From NCBI RefSeq assembly GCF_900101335.1, contig NZ_FNKA01000002.1:372001-436000 (forward strand): 64,000 nucleotides of DNA, read 5' to 3'. The DNA comes from Quadrisphaera sp. DSM 44207. Its GTDB lineage: Bacteria; Actinomycetota; Actinomycetes; Actinomycetales; Quadrisphaeraceae. The first letter of the stretch is position 1; every line of letters begins with the position of its first letter. Below are positions 1 through 8,204 of this stretch, one piece after another. The notes beneath the pieces were generated by a model. It made no database searches. It had not been told where the DNA came from and worked only from the letters and a program-made list of their open reading frames with translations. The position numbers and the translations under genes were made by a program.

Positions 1-661
1 CCAGCACCTCCGCGCCCGAGCGGGAGTCCAGGTTCCCGGTCGGCTCGTCGGCGAAGACGACCTCCGGGCGGGTGATCAGGGCGCGGGCGATGGCGACGCG
101 CTGCTGCTGCCCGCCGGAGAGCTCGCCGGGCCGGTGACCCATCCGCGCCTCGATGCCGAGGACGTCCACGAGCGCGGCCAGCCACTCCCGGTCGATGCGG
201 GGACGGCGTCCGGCCAGCTCCAGCGGCAGCAGCACGTTCTGCTCCGCGGTCAGCATCGGCAGGAGGTTGAAGGACTGGAAGACGAAGCCCAGGCGCCGGC
301 GGCGCAGCAGCGTCAGCGCGGTGTCGTCCAGCGCGGTCAGCTCGGTGTCCCCGAGGAAGACCCGCCCGCTGGTCGCCGCGTCCAGGCCGGCAAGGCAGTG
401 CAGCAGGGTGGACTTCCCGGAGCCGGACGGACCCATGATCGCGGTCAAGCGCCCGCGGTCGAAGGCGACGTCCACGCCGCTGAGCGCCGCGACGGCGGCC
501 TCGGCGCGCCCGTAGGTCTTGTGCAGGTCCGCGCACCGCACCGCGGCGCCGCCCCGGGGGACCGGCGGGGGGACCGGTGGGGGGACGCGCGAGGGGGTGG
601 GCGCCGCGACGGCGCTGTCGGGACGGGCGGAGCGGGTCGCGTCGATCGGCATGCCGACCAT
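1..661 (-). CDS. ABC transporter ATP-binding protein (partial, C-terminus outside window)
   Basis: ATPase subunit of a LolD/MacB-type ABC exporter or permease complex, acting at the inner face of the membrane. The translated product shows Walker [10 protein letters not shown], the Q-loop FQSFNLLP, the signature [15 protein letters not shown] and Walker B with the subfamily-typical [12 protein letters not shown]; the reading frame is still open at base 1, so the D-loop/H-loop end is missing. Two in-frame ATGs (661 and 652) are possible starts and neither has a clear Shine-Dalgarno. A Pro/Ala-rich extension of about 40 residues precedes the ATPase fold. The partner FtsX/MacB-like permease would lie to the left, outside the window. 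Substrate cannot be told. Confidence 0.9.
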   Translation of the reverse strand, partial: MVGMPIDATRSARPDSAVAAPTPSRVPPPVPPPVPRGGAAVRCADLHKTYGRAEAAVAALSGVDVAFDRGRLTAIMGPSGSGKSTLLHCLAGLDAATSGRVFLGDTELTALDDTALTLLRRRRLGFVFQSFNLLPMLTAEQNVLLPLELAGRRPRIDREWLAALVDVLGIEARMGHRPGELSGGQQQRVAIARALITRPEVVFADEPTGNLDSRSGAEVL

Positions 662-774
662 GCTGGGAGCCGGCGCGACGGAGGGCGTCGGAGCACGGGC
701 TGATCCCGCCGTCCACCCCGGGGATGACGCGGCGCCCCCACCCCAGCACCCGGCCCCGCCCCCGGCCGCTGGTC

Positions 775-780
775 CTAGGC
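775..780 (+). promoter_or_regulatory. Candidate -10 box (TAGGCT) for the PAC2 gene
   Basis: TAGGCT lies 43 bases before the GTG start at 824 in the 162-bp divergent gap. It matches the TANNNT form seen before many genes in this window. Here a leader with a Shine-Dalgarno (gaggagggg) follows, so this mRNA would not be leaderless. No good -35 is visible. Confidence 0.35.
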
Positions 781-823
781 TGGAGCGGGAGCGGTCCGCG
801 GGGGCCGCCGAGGAGGGGATGGC

Positions 824-1693
824 GTGACCTCGAGCGATCCGTCGGGGCTGTCGGCACTGGACGGGCCGGTGGTGCTGGCCGCCTTCGAGGGCTGGAACGA
901 CGCGGGCGAGGCGGCCAGCACGGCCGTGCAGCACCTGGAGGAGGTGTGGGGCGCCGAGCAGGTCGGCGAGCTCGACCCCGAGGACTACCACGACTTCCAG
1001 GTCAACCGGCCCCTGGTCAGCCTCGACGAGGACGGGCACCGGCGCATCAGCTGGCCCGTCACGCGCGTCAGCGTGGCCACCGCTCCCCGCTCCGGGCGCC
1101 GGGTGGTGCTCGTGCACGGCATCGAGCCGTCCATGCGCTGGCGCTCCTACACGCGCGAGCTGCTGGGGGTCGCGCGCGAGCACGGAGCGCGCACCGTCGT
1201 CACCCTCGGGGCGCTGCTGGCCGACGTCCCGCACACCCGCCCCATCCCGGTCTCCTCGACCACGGACGACGAGGACCTGCTGCGCCGCCTGTCCCTGGAG
1301 CGCTCCACCTACGAGGGGCCCACGGGCATCGTCGGCGTCCTCGCGGACGCGGCGGTCTCCAGCGGGCTGCCGTCGCTGTCCCTGTGGGCCGCGGTGCCGC
1401 ACTACGTGGGGCAGTCCCCCTCCCCCAAGGCCGTCCTGGCGCTGCTGGGCCGGGTCGAGGAGCTGCTCGGCGAGCCGGTGCCGCTCGGCGACCTCGTCGA
1501 CGACGCCCGGGCCTGGGAGCACGGCGTCGACGAGCTGGCCGGCGAGGACGCCGAGATCGGCGAGTACGTTCGCCAGCTGGAGGAGGCCAAGGACACCGCG
1601 GACCTGCCGGAGGCCTCCGGCGAGGCCATCGCGCGCGAGTTCGAGCGCTACCTGCGTCGCCGCCCCGAGGACGGACCGCCCTCCCGCGGGTGA
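824..1693 (+). CDS. PAC2 family protein
   Basis: 289-aa member of the PAC2 family, related to eukaryotic proteasome-assembly chaperone 2 and to archaeal homologues; in actinobacteria it is a conserved cytosolic protein without an assigned reaction. The opening VVLAAFEGWNDAGEAAS and the later HTRPIPVSSTT and GPTGIVGVLADAA segments are the family hallmarks. The GTG start at 824 is supported by gaggagggg just upstream. It is followed convergently by mshC, a neighbour arrangement common in actinobacteria. Family assignment is secure; a role with the actinobacterial proteasome is only inference. Confidence 0.9.
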   Translation: MTSSDPSGLSALDGPVVLAAFEGWNDAGEAASTAVQHLEEVWGAEQVGELDPEDYHDFQVNRPLVSLDEDGHRRISWPVTRVSVATAPRSGRRVVLVHGIEPSMRWRSYTRELLGVAREHGARTVVTLGALLADVPHTRPIPVSSTTDDEDLLRRLSLERSTYEGPTGIVGVLADAAVSSGLPSLSLWAAVPHYVGQSPSPKAVLALLGRVEELLGEPVPLGDLVDDARAWEHGVDELAGEDAEIGEYVRQLEEAKDTADLPEASGEAIAREFERYLRRRPEDGPPSRG

Positions 1694-1814
1694 GCCGGCC
1701 GCTCCCTGCCCGCTGCACCTGCCCGCCCGCACGCGGGCGCTGTTCGCCGGCTCCGGCCTCAGCGCGGGCGCGGGCGCCGGTCGCGCCGCCGCGGCGCGTG
1801 CCGCCGCTGACCGC

Positions 1815-3095
1815 TCACAGGCGCACGCCGAGCAGGGCGTCCACCGCGCGCTCGACCAGCCCGGGCGCTCCCGCGGGCGGCGCGGCGGGCGGCGCGTCAC
1901 CCCGCCCGCCGGCCAGGCGCGCGTGCGCCCACGCGTCCACCACGGCCAGGGCCCCGGGCGCGTCCAGGTCCTCGGCCAGGCGCTCGCGCACCCCCGCCAG
2001 GACGGCGGGCTCGTCGTCCTGCTCCGGCCCGCCGCCGGAGCGGGAGAGCGCCGCGCGCCAGCGCCCCAGGCGCTCCTCGGCCTCGCGCAGGCCCTGCGCC
2101 GTCCACGCCCAGTCGCTGCGGTAGTGGTGGGCCAGCACGGCCAGGCGCACCGCCGCCGGGTCCGTGCCCTGGGCGCGCAGGCGCGAGACGAGCACGAGGT
2201 TGCCGCGCGACTTGCTCATCTTCTCGCCGTCCAGGCCCACCATGCCGGCGTGCACGTAGCGGCGCGCGAACGGCGGCCCGTCGAGGACGTGCCCGTGGGA
2301 GGCGCCCATCTCGTGGTGGGGGAAGACGAGGTCCGAGCCGCCGCCCTGCACGTCGATCGGGTGCCCCAGGTGCTCGCGCGCGATCACCGTGCACTCGACG
2401 TGCCAGCCGGGCCGCCCCCGCCCGAGGTCCCCGCCGTCCCACGCCGGCTCCCCGGGGCGCTGCAGGCGCCACAGCAGCGGGTCGAGGGGGTCGCGCTTGC
2501 CGGGCCGGTCCGGGTCGCCGCCGCGCTCGGCCGACAGAACCGCCATCGCGGCCCGGTCCAGGTGCGAGACGCCGCCGAACAGGGGGTCGGCGGCGGTGGC
2601 GAAGTACACGTCGCCGTCGGGCTCGCCGTCCGCGCCCGGCACCCGGTAGGCCGCCCCGTCCTCGAGGAGGCGCCGCACGGCCGTCGCGATGAGCGGGATC
2701 GACTCCACCGCACCCACCCAGGCGTCGGGCGCCAGCACGGCCAGGGCGGTCATGTCCTGCGCGAACAGCGCGCTCTCGCGGGCGGCGAGCTCGCGCCAGT
2801 CCTCCCCGCTCGCGCGGGCCCGCTCCAGCAGCGGGTCGTCGACGTCGGTGACGTTCTGCACGTAGCGCACGCGGTGCCCCGCGTCGCGCCAGGCGCGCTG
2901 CAGCAGGTCGAACGCCAGGTAGGTCGCGGCGTGCCCGAGGTGCGTGGCGTCGTAGGGGGTGATGCCGCACACGTACAGGGTGGCGTCGACGTCCTGCGCG
3001 GCGGGCACGAGCGCGCCCGTGGCGGTGTCGTGCACCAGCACCGGCCCCCCGCGGCCCGGCAGGTCGGGAACGGGCGGGGAGGGCCAGGAGCGCAC
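1815..3095 (-). CDS. mshC: L-cysteine:1D-myo-inosityl 2-amino-2-deoxy-alpha-D-glucopyranoside ligase
   Basis: Cytosolic ATP-dependent ligase of mycothiol synthesis; it joins cysteine to GlcN-inositol, the penultimate step. The 426-aa protein is a cysteinyl-tRNA synthetase homologue without the tRNA-binding tail: zinc-site YVCGITPYD (Cys43), HIGH-type THLGHAATY (residues 51-59), the [13 protein letters not shown] metal/substrate segment and KMSKSRGN near residue 300. MshC rather than CysS is chosen because of the short length and the [12 protein letters not shown] form. GTG start at 3095 lies six bases after a TAGGGT box, so the transcript is probably leaderless. It marks the host as a mycothiol-producing actinobacterium. 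Confidence 0.96.
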   Translation of the reverse strand: MRSWPSPPVPDLPGRGGPVLVHDTATGALVPAAQDVDATLYVCGITPYDATHLGHAATYLAFDLLQRAWRDAGHRVRYVQNVTDVDDPLLERARASGEDWRELAARESALFAQDMTALAVLAPDAWVGAVESIPLIATAVRRLLEDGAAYRVPGADGEPDGDVYFATAADPLFGGVSHLDRAAMAVLSAERGGDPDRPGKRDPLDPLLWRLQRPGEPAWDGGDLGRGRPGWHVECTVIAREHLGHPIDVQGGGSDLVFPHHEMGASHGHVLDGPPFARRYVHAGMVGLDGEKMSKSRGNLVLVSRLRAQGTDPAAVRLAVLAHHYRSDWAWTAQGLREAEERLGRWRAALSRSGGGPEQDDEPAVLAGVRERLAEDLDAPGALAVVDAWAHARLAGGRGDAPPAAPPAGAPGLVERAVDALLGVRL

Positions 3096-3101
3096 CGGCC
3101 G

Positions 3102-3107
3102 ACCCTA
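3102..3107 (-). promoter_or_regulatory. -10 box TAGGGT of mshC, leaderless start
   Basis: On the minus strand TAGGGT is followed by six bases and then the mshC GTG. No Shine-Dalgarno fits between them, so transcription should begin at or within a base or two of the start codon. Confidence 0.5.
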
Positions 3108-3142
3108 CCGGCGGCCCGGCCCCGCACCCGCCTGCCCCGCTC

Positions 3143-3182
3143 CGCTGGGCCGCTGGGCCGCTGGGCCGCTGCGCCGCTGCGG
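3143..3182. repeat. Five copies of an 8-bp tandem repeat (CGCTGGGC)
   Basis: Three exact and two near copies of CGCTGGGC in the gap between the mshC start and the fetB stop. Simple expansion of a GC-rich octamer; no hairpin or gene seen in it. Confidence 0.85.
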
Positions 3183-3193
3183 TGAGCGGGGGC

Positions 3194-3949
3194 TCAGGTC
3201 GGCAGGCGGGCGGCGAGGTCGGGCGCGAGCAGGACGCGGCGCGCCACGAGCTCGACGACGACCAGCACCGCGAGCGCCTGCGCCGCGAGCAGGCCGACGA
3301 GCACGAGCAGCTGCACCGCGGCGGCCGAGACGACCGACCCGCCGCCGAGCAGGACGCCGACGAACGCGCCGGGCAGGGTGACCAGGCCCACGGTGCGCGT
3401 CTGGTCCAGGGCGGGCACGAGGGCCAGCCCCGCGGCCGGGCGCGCCACCTCCAGGGCGGCCTCGCGCGCCGGGAGGCCGAGGGAGAGGGCCGCCTCGTAC
3501 TCCCCGGTGCGGACGCCGAGCTCGTCGGCCGTGCGGCGGCCCGCCAGGGTCGTGGCGGTCATCGCGCCGCCCACGAGGATCCCCGCGACGGGCAGCACGC
3601 TCTGCGGCTGCGCGGGCACGGCGCCGGAGGCGAGCACCAGCACGAGCACCGGGGCGGCGCCGGCGGCCACCGGCACGGCGGCCCACGGCGTGCGCAGCGG
3701 CAGGCCGAGGCGGCGCGAGGACGTCGCGGCGGCCACGGCGAGCATCGCGGCGACCCACAGGGCCGTCCACGCCAGGGACGTCAGCACCGCGGCGAGCACC
3801 AGCGCCACGCCCGCCAGCTGCGCGGTGGCGCGCAGGGCCGCTGCCACCACGGCGCGGCGCAGCGGCAGGCGGGCCAGGGCGAGCGCCAGGACCGCCACGC
3901 CCACCAGGGCCACCAGCACGCCGGCCAGCGCCGGCGACGGCGTCACCAC
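3194..3949 (-). CDS. FetB-like ABC transporter permease (UPF0014 family)
   Basis: 251-aa integral membrane protein of the UPF0014/FetB family, the permease of the FetAB iron-export type transporter. It has about seven hydrophobic segments and the conserved core: ATAQLAGVALVL, VLPVAGILVGGAMTATTLAGRR and a PALDQTRTVGLVTLPGAFVGVLLGG segment (about residues 183-207) typical of the family. No ATPase partner adjoins it here; the ABC ATPase at the window edge is too far to be linked with confidence. The GTG start at 3949 has little Shine-Dalgarno and follows a 12-bp tandem repeat. Substrate (iron) is inferred from E. coli FetB. Confidence 0.88.
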   Translation of the reverse strand: MVTPSPALAGVLVALVGVAVLALALARLPLRRAVVAAALRATAQLAGVALVLAAVLTSLAWTALWVAAMLAVAAATSSRRLGLPLRTPWAAVPVAAGAAPVLVLVLASGAVPAQPQSVLPVAGILVGGAMTATTLAGRRTADELGVRTGEYEAALSLGLPAREAALEVARPAAGLALVPALDQTRTVGLVTLPGAFVGVLLGGGSVVSAAAVQLLVLVGLLAAQALAVLVVVELVARRVLLAPDLAARLPT

Positions 3950-3952
3950 GGG

Positions 3953-4000
3953 CGTGCGGCCAGACGTGCGGCCCGACGTGCGGCCCGACGTGCGGTCAGA
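3953..4000. repeat. Four copies of a 12-bp tandem repeat (CGTGCGGCCCGA type)
   Basis: Copies at 3953, 3965, 3977 and 3989; outer copies end CAGA, inner ones CCGA. The last copy contains the stop codon of the SCO1664-like gene (3996-3998), so expansion happened across a gene end. Confidence 0.9.
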
Positions 4001-4931
4001 ACGGCGGCCAGGGCAGGGTCGGCCAGCCCGGCCGCGGCCGCGGGTAGCGGCCGCGGGAGGCCAGGCGCTGCACCCGCTCCCCGAGCGCGTCGACCTCCTC
4101 GGCGGTGAGCAGGTCGCTCAGCTCGTCCGCCAGCGGCCCGGCCAGGGCCGCGGCGGTCGCGGCCAGCCGGGCGGCCCCGTCGTCGTCCACGCGCTGGCCC
4201 GCCCACCCCCACAGCACGGTGCGCAGCTTGTGCTCGCAGTGGAAGGTCAGTCCGTGGTCGACGCCCCAGACCGGCTCCTCCCCGCCCGCGCCCGCCGCCG
4301 CGGCGTCGGCGCCGGGGCCCCGCAGCGCGCCGCGCAGGACGTGGCCGCCCTTGCGGTCGGCGTTGTTGACGACCGCGTCGAACAGCGCCATGCGGCGCAG
4401 CGCGGGGTGCTCGGCGTGCACGAGCAGCACCGAGCGCCCGTCGGTGCCCGAGCCCTCCACGACCGCGTGCCAGCCCTGGGGCACCCGGCTCGGGGGCACG
4501 ACGTCGACCAGCCCGGCGCCGGGCACCGGGGTGCTCGGGAGCAGGGGGCCGACCCACAGCTGCACCGACCCCGCCCCGCGCGGGCCGTCGCGCAGCACGG
4601 TGGGCGGCACGACGTCCCAGCCGCCCGCGGAGGAGACGAGCCACGCGGCGAGCTCCCGCTCGGCGAGCGTGCCGTCGGGGAAGTCCCACAGCGGCGCCTC
4701 GCCCGCGACGGGCTTGTACACGCAGCGGGCGCGCGCGCCGTCCAGCTCGACCTCGGCGACGAGGGTGGTGTTGGAGGCGCCGGCGACGCGGCCGAGCACC
4801 TGCAGCTCCCCGCGGGAGAGCAGGTCCAGCGGGTCGGGCGCGCCGGGGGCGGGGGTGGTCAGCGCCGGTACCCGTTCGCGCGGGGGCAGACGTGGCCGGA
4901 GGGCTCGAGGGGGTCGCCGCAGAACGGGCAC
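3996..4931 (-). CDS. SCO1664 family protein (kinase-like fold)
   Basis: Actinobacterial SCO1664 family; function unknown, with distant likeness to phosphatidylinositol 3/4-kinase or HipA-type kinases. Landmarks are LLSRGELQVLGRVAGASN, the CVYKPVAGEAPLWDFPDG nucleotide-loop-like segment with a conserved lysine, the catalytic-loop-like FDAVVNNADRKGGH and GVDHGLTFH (DxG-like). The start is unclear: no ATG/GTG/TTG lies between the DUF3090 stop and the conserved LLSRGEL. The options are a GTG at 4931 that overlaps DUF3090 by about 70 bases, or a CTG at 4862 that overlaps its TGA. It forms the usual cluster with DUF3090 and a histidine phosphatase. Confidence 0.82.
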   Translation of the reverse strand: MPVLRRPPRALRPRLPPRERVPALTTPAPGAPDPLDLLSRGELQVLGRVAGASNTTLVAEVELDGARARCVYKPVAGEAPLWDFPDGTLAERELAAWLVSSAGGWDVVPPTVLRDGPRGAGSVQLWVGPLLPSTPVPGAGLVDVVPPSRVPQGWHAVVEGSGTDGRSVLLVHAEHPALRRMALFDAVVNNADRKGGHVLRGALRGPGADAAAAGAGGEEPVWGVDHGLTFHCEHKLRTVLWGWAGQRVDDDGAARLAATAAALAGPLADELSDLLTAEEVDALGERVQRLASRGRYPRPRPGWPTLPWPPF

Positions 4932-5428
4932 GGGGGGCGGCCCGCCGCGACCACGGCCAGGGCCCGGCTGGCGAAGGAGCGGGCCGTGGCGCCCGACAGG
5001 TGCACGCGCAGCACCGAGCGGGGGTCGTCGTCCCCGCCGGTGGCGGCCCCGGCGCCCTCGGCCTCCTCGGTGCCCTCGTCGACCTCGAAGCACTCGATCA
5101 CCACGAGCTGGCGGTCGCCGTCCCAGGCCAGCGTCATGGTGCCGACCCGGAACTCCTCCTCGATCGGCGTGTCCAGCGGGGCGGTGTCGCCGGCGTCGGA
5201 CGGGGCGACGGCGGGCACGGGCGCGGAGCCGCCGCTGCGCCGCACCACCTCGTCGAGCAGCTCCTCGACCCGCTCGGCCAGCGCAGAGACCTGCGTCTTC
5301 TCCAGCGCCACGCTGGTCAGGGAGGCACCGGAGCGGGCCTGGAGGAAGAAGGTGCGCGACCCGGGCGGGCCGACGGTGCCGGCGACGAACCGGTCCGGGG
5401 GGTCGTAGTCGAAGACCTGCCGGGGCAT
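4859..5428 (-). CDS. DUF3090 family protein
   Basis: 189-aa conserved actinobacterial protein of unknown function. It starts MPRQVFDYDPPDRFVAGTVG, the invariant family opening, and ends in a zinc-ribbon-like CPFCGDPLEPSGHVCPRANG with three cysteines and a histidine. The middle carries an acidic low-complexity stretch. ATG at 5428 is chosen because it gives the family N-terminus and lies seven bases after a TAGGGT box. Its 3' end overlaps the start region of the SCO1664-like gene, so the two are likely co-translated. It occurs beside SCO1664-type and phosphomutase-like genes in many actinobacteria. Confidence 0.92.
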   Translation of the reverse strand: MPRQVFDYDPPDRFVAGTVGPPGSRTFFLQARSGASLTSVALEKTQVSALAERVEELLDEVVRRSGGSAPVPAVAPSDAGDTAPLDTPIEEEFRVGTMTLAWDGDRQLVVIECFEVDEGTEEAEGAGAATGGDDDPRSVLRVHLSGATARSFASRALAVVAAGRPPCPFCGDPLEPSGHVCPRANGYRR

Positions 5429-5435
5429 GGGCGCG

Positions 5436-5441
5436 ACCCTA
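5436..5441 (-). promoter_or_regulatory. -10 box TAGGGT of the DUF3090 gene, leaderless start
   Basis: TAGGGT on the minus strand is seven bases before the ATG at 5428, leaving no room for a ribosome binding site. Same geometry as mshC. Confidence 0.5.
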
Positions 5442-6251
5442 CCCGCGGGCCCCGGCGGGCCCGGTGGCACCGGCGTCCGCGCCGCCGGGGCCCGTGGTGC
5501 CGGGGCCCGTGGTGCCGGAGCCCGCGGTGCCGGGACCCGCGCCGCCGCCGACGGCGGCGTCCGAGCCCGAGCCCGAGCCGGAGCCCGCGCCGTCCTCGGC
5601 GGGCGGCAGCAGGCCCGAGACGTCGCCGCCGGTGTCGTTGACGCGCACGGCGAAGGGCCGCAGCGGCGTGTAGCGGACGACGGAGACCGAGGCGGGGTCG
5701 ACGACGATGCGCTGGAAGGCGTCCAGGTGCATGCCGAGCGCGTCGGCGAGCACGGCCTTGATGACGTCGCCGTGGGAGACGGCCACCCACACCGCGTGCG
5801 CCCCGTGCTCGGCCGCCACGCGCGCGTCCACGCGCCGGACGACGTCGAGGGCGCGCGACTGCATGGTGCGCATCGACTCCCCGTCGGGGAAGGTCACCGC
5901 GCTGGGGTGGGCCTGCACCACCGGCCACAGCGGGTCCTCGGTCAGCTCCTTCAGCGGGCGGCCGGTCCAGGAGCCGTAGTCGCACTCGGACAGGTCGTCC
6001 TCGACGTCCACGCCCGGGCGCGGCGCCTCCTCGGTGCCGCCCGCCCCGGTGATCGCGGCGGCCGTGGCGCGGCAGCGCTGCAGGGGGCTGGAGACCACGG
6101 CCGCCAGCGGCAGCGGCGCCAGGCGCTGCGCGAGCGCGGCCACCTGGGCGCGCCCGGCGTCGTCGAGGTCCACCCCCGGGGTGCGCCCGGCCAGCACCCC
6201 GCCGGCGTTGGCGGCCGTGCGGCCGTGGCGGACGAGCAGCAGCGTGGGCAC
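5439..6251 (-). CDS. Histidine phosphatase family protein (MSMEG_4193-type phosphomutase-like)
   Basis: Cytosolic phosphatase/phosphomutase superfamily enzyme. The catalytic RHG is in PTLLLVRHGRTAANAGG at the N-terminus, and the second histidine is in VAVSHGDVIKAVLADALG. The domain of about 220 residues is complete and matches the MSMEG_4193 subfamily that accompanies SCO1664/DUF3090 genes. A long Gly/Ser/Thr/Pro-rich tail built of GSGS and TTGPG repeats follows, probably disordered. GTG at 6251 is preferred; a second GTG sits two codons upstream at 6257. The gene ends inside the promoter region of the DUF3090 gene. The phosphate-bearing substrate is unknown. Confidence 0.9.
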   Translation of the reverse strand: MPTLLLVRHGRTAANAGGVLAGRTPGVDLDDAGRAQVAALAQRLAPLPLAAVVSSPLQRCRATAAAITGAGGTEEAPRPGVDVEDDLSECDYGSWTGRPLKELTEDPLWPVVQAHPSAVTFPDGESMRTMQSRALDVVRRVDARVAAEHGAHAVWVAVSHGDVIKAVLADALGMHLDAFQRIVVDPASVSVVRYTPLRPFAVRVNDTGGDVSGLLPPAEDGAGSGSGSGSDAAVGGGAGPGTAGSGTTGPGTTGPGGADAGATGPAGARG

Positions 6252-6332
6252 CGGCACACCGTACGCACCGCCCGCTCCCCCGCCCGGCGGGCCTCCTGGG
6301 CACGAGCGGCACCGCCCGACGAGGATGGCCCC

Positions 6333-7304
6333 GTGATCGTGGACACCGCGGCCTACGTGGACGCCCAGCGGCAGGCGGCGCAGGACTGGTCGCAGGCGCT
6401 GCAGGCCCGCCGCGCGGCCGGCGAGGGCTTCGTGTGGATCGGTCTGCACGACCCGACGCTGGAGGAGCTCACCCACCTGGCGAACGAGCTGCAGCTGCAC
6501 CCGCTCGCCGTCGAGGACGCCGTGCGCGGGCGCCAGCGCCCCAAGCTGGAGGTCTACGACAGCTCCCTCTTCCTCGTCCTGCGCCCGCTGGAGTACGTGG
6601 AGGAGACCTCCCAGATCGAGACCGGCGAGCTGATGGTCTTCGTCGGGGACCGGTTCGTCGTCACCGTCCGACGCGGGCGCACCCGCCCGCTGCGCGACGT
6701 GCGCGCCCGCGTCGAGGCCCAGCCGCAGCTGCTGCGCGGCGGCCCGGCGCAGGTGCTGCACGCCGTCATGGACGCCGTCGTCGACCGCTACACGGAGATC
6801 GACGAGGAGGTGGCGCGGGACCTCGCCGCGTTCGAGGACGAGGTGTTCTCGGGCGCCTCCCGCCGCGACACGACGGCGATCTACGCCCTGAAGCGGGAGG
6901 TGCAGGAGATGCGCCGGGCGCTGGAGCCGCTGGTGCGCCCGGCCACGCAGCTGGCGCGGGCGCAGCTGCCGTTCGTGCCGAAGAAGGCGCGGGCCTTCTT
7001 CGGCGACGTCCTGGACCACCTGGTGCGCACCCTCGACCACGTCGAGGGCTACGACAAGCTCCTCACCGACCTGCTCAACGTGCACCTGACGCAGGTGTCG
7101 GTGCGCCAGAACGAGGACGTGCGCAAGATCTCCTCGTGGGCGGCCATCGCCGCGGCCCCCACGCTGGTCGCCAGCGTGTACGGGATGAACTTCGAGCACA
7201 TGCCGGAGCTGGGCTGGCACTACGGCTACGCGTGGGCCCTGGCGCTGATCCTCGGGGTCTCCGGCGGCCTGTACGCGGCGTTCAAGCGCTCCGGCTGGCT
7301 GTGA
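6333..7304 (+). CDS. corA: Magnesium/cobalt transport protein CorA
   Basis: Homopentameric divalent-cation channel of the inner membrane. The 323-aa product has the long soluble N-terminal domain (WIGLHDPTLEEL, LAVEDAVRGRQRPKLE), a coiled middle, and two C-terminal membrane helices with the pore signature YGMNFEHMPELGW; the GMN tripeptide is intact. The GTG at 6333 is preceded by gaggatgg. It lies divergent from the phosphatase gene with about 80 bp between them. No M-box-like leader can be fitted in that gap, so Mg2+-responsive RNA control is not supported. Confidence 0.95.
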   Translation: MIVDTAAYVDAQRQAAQDWSQALQARRAAGEGFVWIGLHDPTLEELTHLANELQLHPLAVEDAVRGRQRPKLEVYDSSLFLVLRPLEYVEETSQIETGELMVFVGDRFVVTVRRGRTRPLRDVRARVEAQPQLLRGGPAQVLHAVMDAVVDRYTEIDEEVARDLAAFEDEVFSGASRRDTTAIYALKREVQEMRRALEPLVRPATQLARAQLPFVPKKARAFFGDVLDHLVRTLDHVEGYDKLLTDLLNVHLTQVSVRQNEDVRKISSWAAIAAAPTLVASVYGMNFEHMPELGWHYGYAWALALILGVSGGLYAAFKRSGWL

Positions 7305-7336
7305 CGCCCGGTCGTGACGCCCGGTCGTGACGCCCG
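7301..7336. repeat. 13-bp tandem repeat (GTGACGCCCGGTC), 2.8 copies, across the corA stop
   Basis: Units begin at 7301, 7314 and 7327; the first contains the corA TGA (7302-7304). It repeats the pattern of short expansions at gene ends seen at 3953 and 22037. Confidence 0.85.
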
Positions 7337-7358
7337 TCGGGGACGGCGGCCGCGCCGC

Positions 7359-8204
7359 TCAGGCGCCGCTCGCGGTGAGCACGCCCGTGCCGAGCAGGGC
7401 GTAGACCACGGCCGCCAGCGCGACCCGGTAGAGGACGAACGGGCGGAAGTCGTGGCTGCTGATGTAGCGCAGCAGCCACGCGATGACGGCGTAGCCGACG
7501 CCGCCCGCGATGGCGGTCGCCAGCAGCGTCGGCCCCCAGGCGACGGTGGCGAGGTCCTCCAGGCCCTTGGCCACCTGCAGACCGCCCGAGGCGAGGACGG
7601 CCGGGATCGCCAGGAGGAAGGAGTAGCGGGCGGCCGCCTCGCGCGTATACCCCATGAGCAGGCCCGCGGCGATGGTGCCGCCCGAGCGGGAGACGCCGGG
7701 CACGAGGGCCGCGGACTGCGCCAGCCCGAAGAGCAGGCCGTCGCGCCAGCCGAGCTCGTCGAGGGTGCGCCGGGCGAGGGCGCGGCGGTCGGCGACGTGC
7801 AGGACGACCGCGAAGACCCACAGCATCGTGGCGGTCAGCCACAGGTTGCGCACCGCGGGGCCCTCGATGGCGTCCTGGAAGGCGTAGCCGAGGAACCCGA
7901 TCGGCAGCGAGCCGATGATCACCAGCCAGCCCATGCGGGCGTCGGGGTGGTTCTGCGGCAGGCGCCGCGCCTGGGCCAGCACCCAGGCGCGCGCGATGCG
8001 CCAGATGTCGCGCCGGAAGTACACGAGCACGGCGGCCTCGGTGCCCAGCTGGGCGATGGCGGTGAACGCCGCGCCCGGGTCCTCGCTGCCGATCAGCTGC
8101 CCGACGACGCTCAGGTGCGCGCTGGAGGAGATCGGCAGGAACTCCGTCAGCCCCTGCACCAGCCCCAGGATGGCGGCGTCGACCCAGCCCGGCCCGGCGC
8201 TCAC
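7359..8204 (-). CDS. uppP: Undecaprenyl-diphosphate phosphatase
   Basis: Membrane pyrophosphatase (BacA family) that recycles undecaprenyl diphosphate to the monophosphate lipid carrier for peptidoglycan and other cell-wall polymers; it can give bacitracin resistance. The 281-aa protein shows the two family motifs EFLPISSSAHL and PGVSRSGGTIAAGLLMG with the catalytic Glu, Ser and Arg residues, and about eight membrane segments. GTG at 8204 overlaps the stop of the LLM oxidoreductase gene in a GTGA, indicating translational coupling. The two genes are side by side in many actinobacteria. Confidence 0.95.
   Translation of the reverse strand: MSAGPGWVDAAILGLVQGLTEFLPISSSAHLSVVGQLIGSEDPGAAFTAIAQLGTEAAVLVYFRRDIWRIARAWVLAQARRLPQNHPDARMGWLVIIGSLPIGFLGYAFQDAIEGPAVRNLWLTATMLWVFAVVLHVADRRALARRTLDELGWRDGLLFGLAQSAALVPGVSRSGGTIAAGLLMGYTREAAARYSFLLAIPAVLASGGLQVAKGLEDLATVAWGPTLLATAIAGGVGYAVIAWLLRYISSHDFRPFVLYRVALAAVVYALLGTGVLTASGA

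Noticed and set aside
6252-6332. Mg2+ riboswitch (M-box) before corA
   Set aside because: The gap to the divergent gene is about 80 bp, too short for an M-box, and no matching stems are visible.
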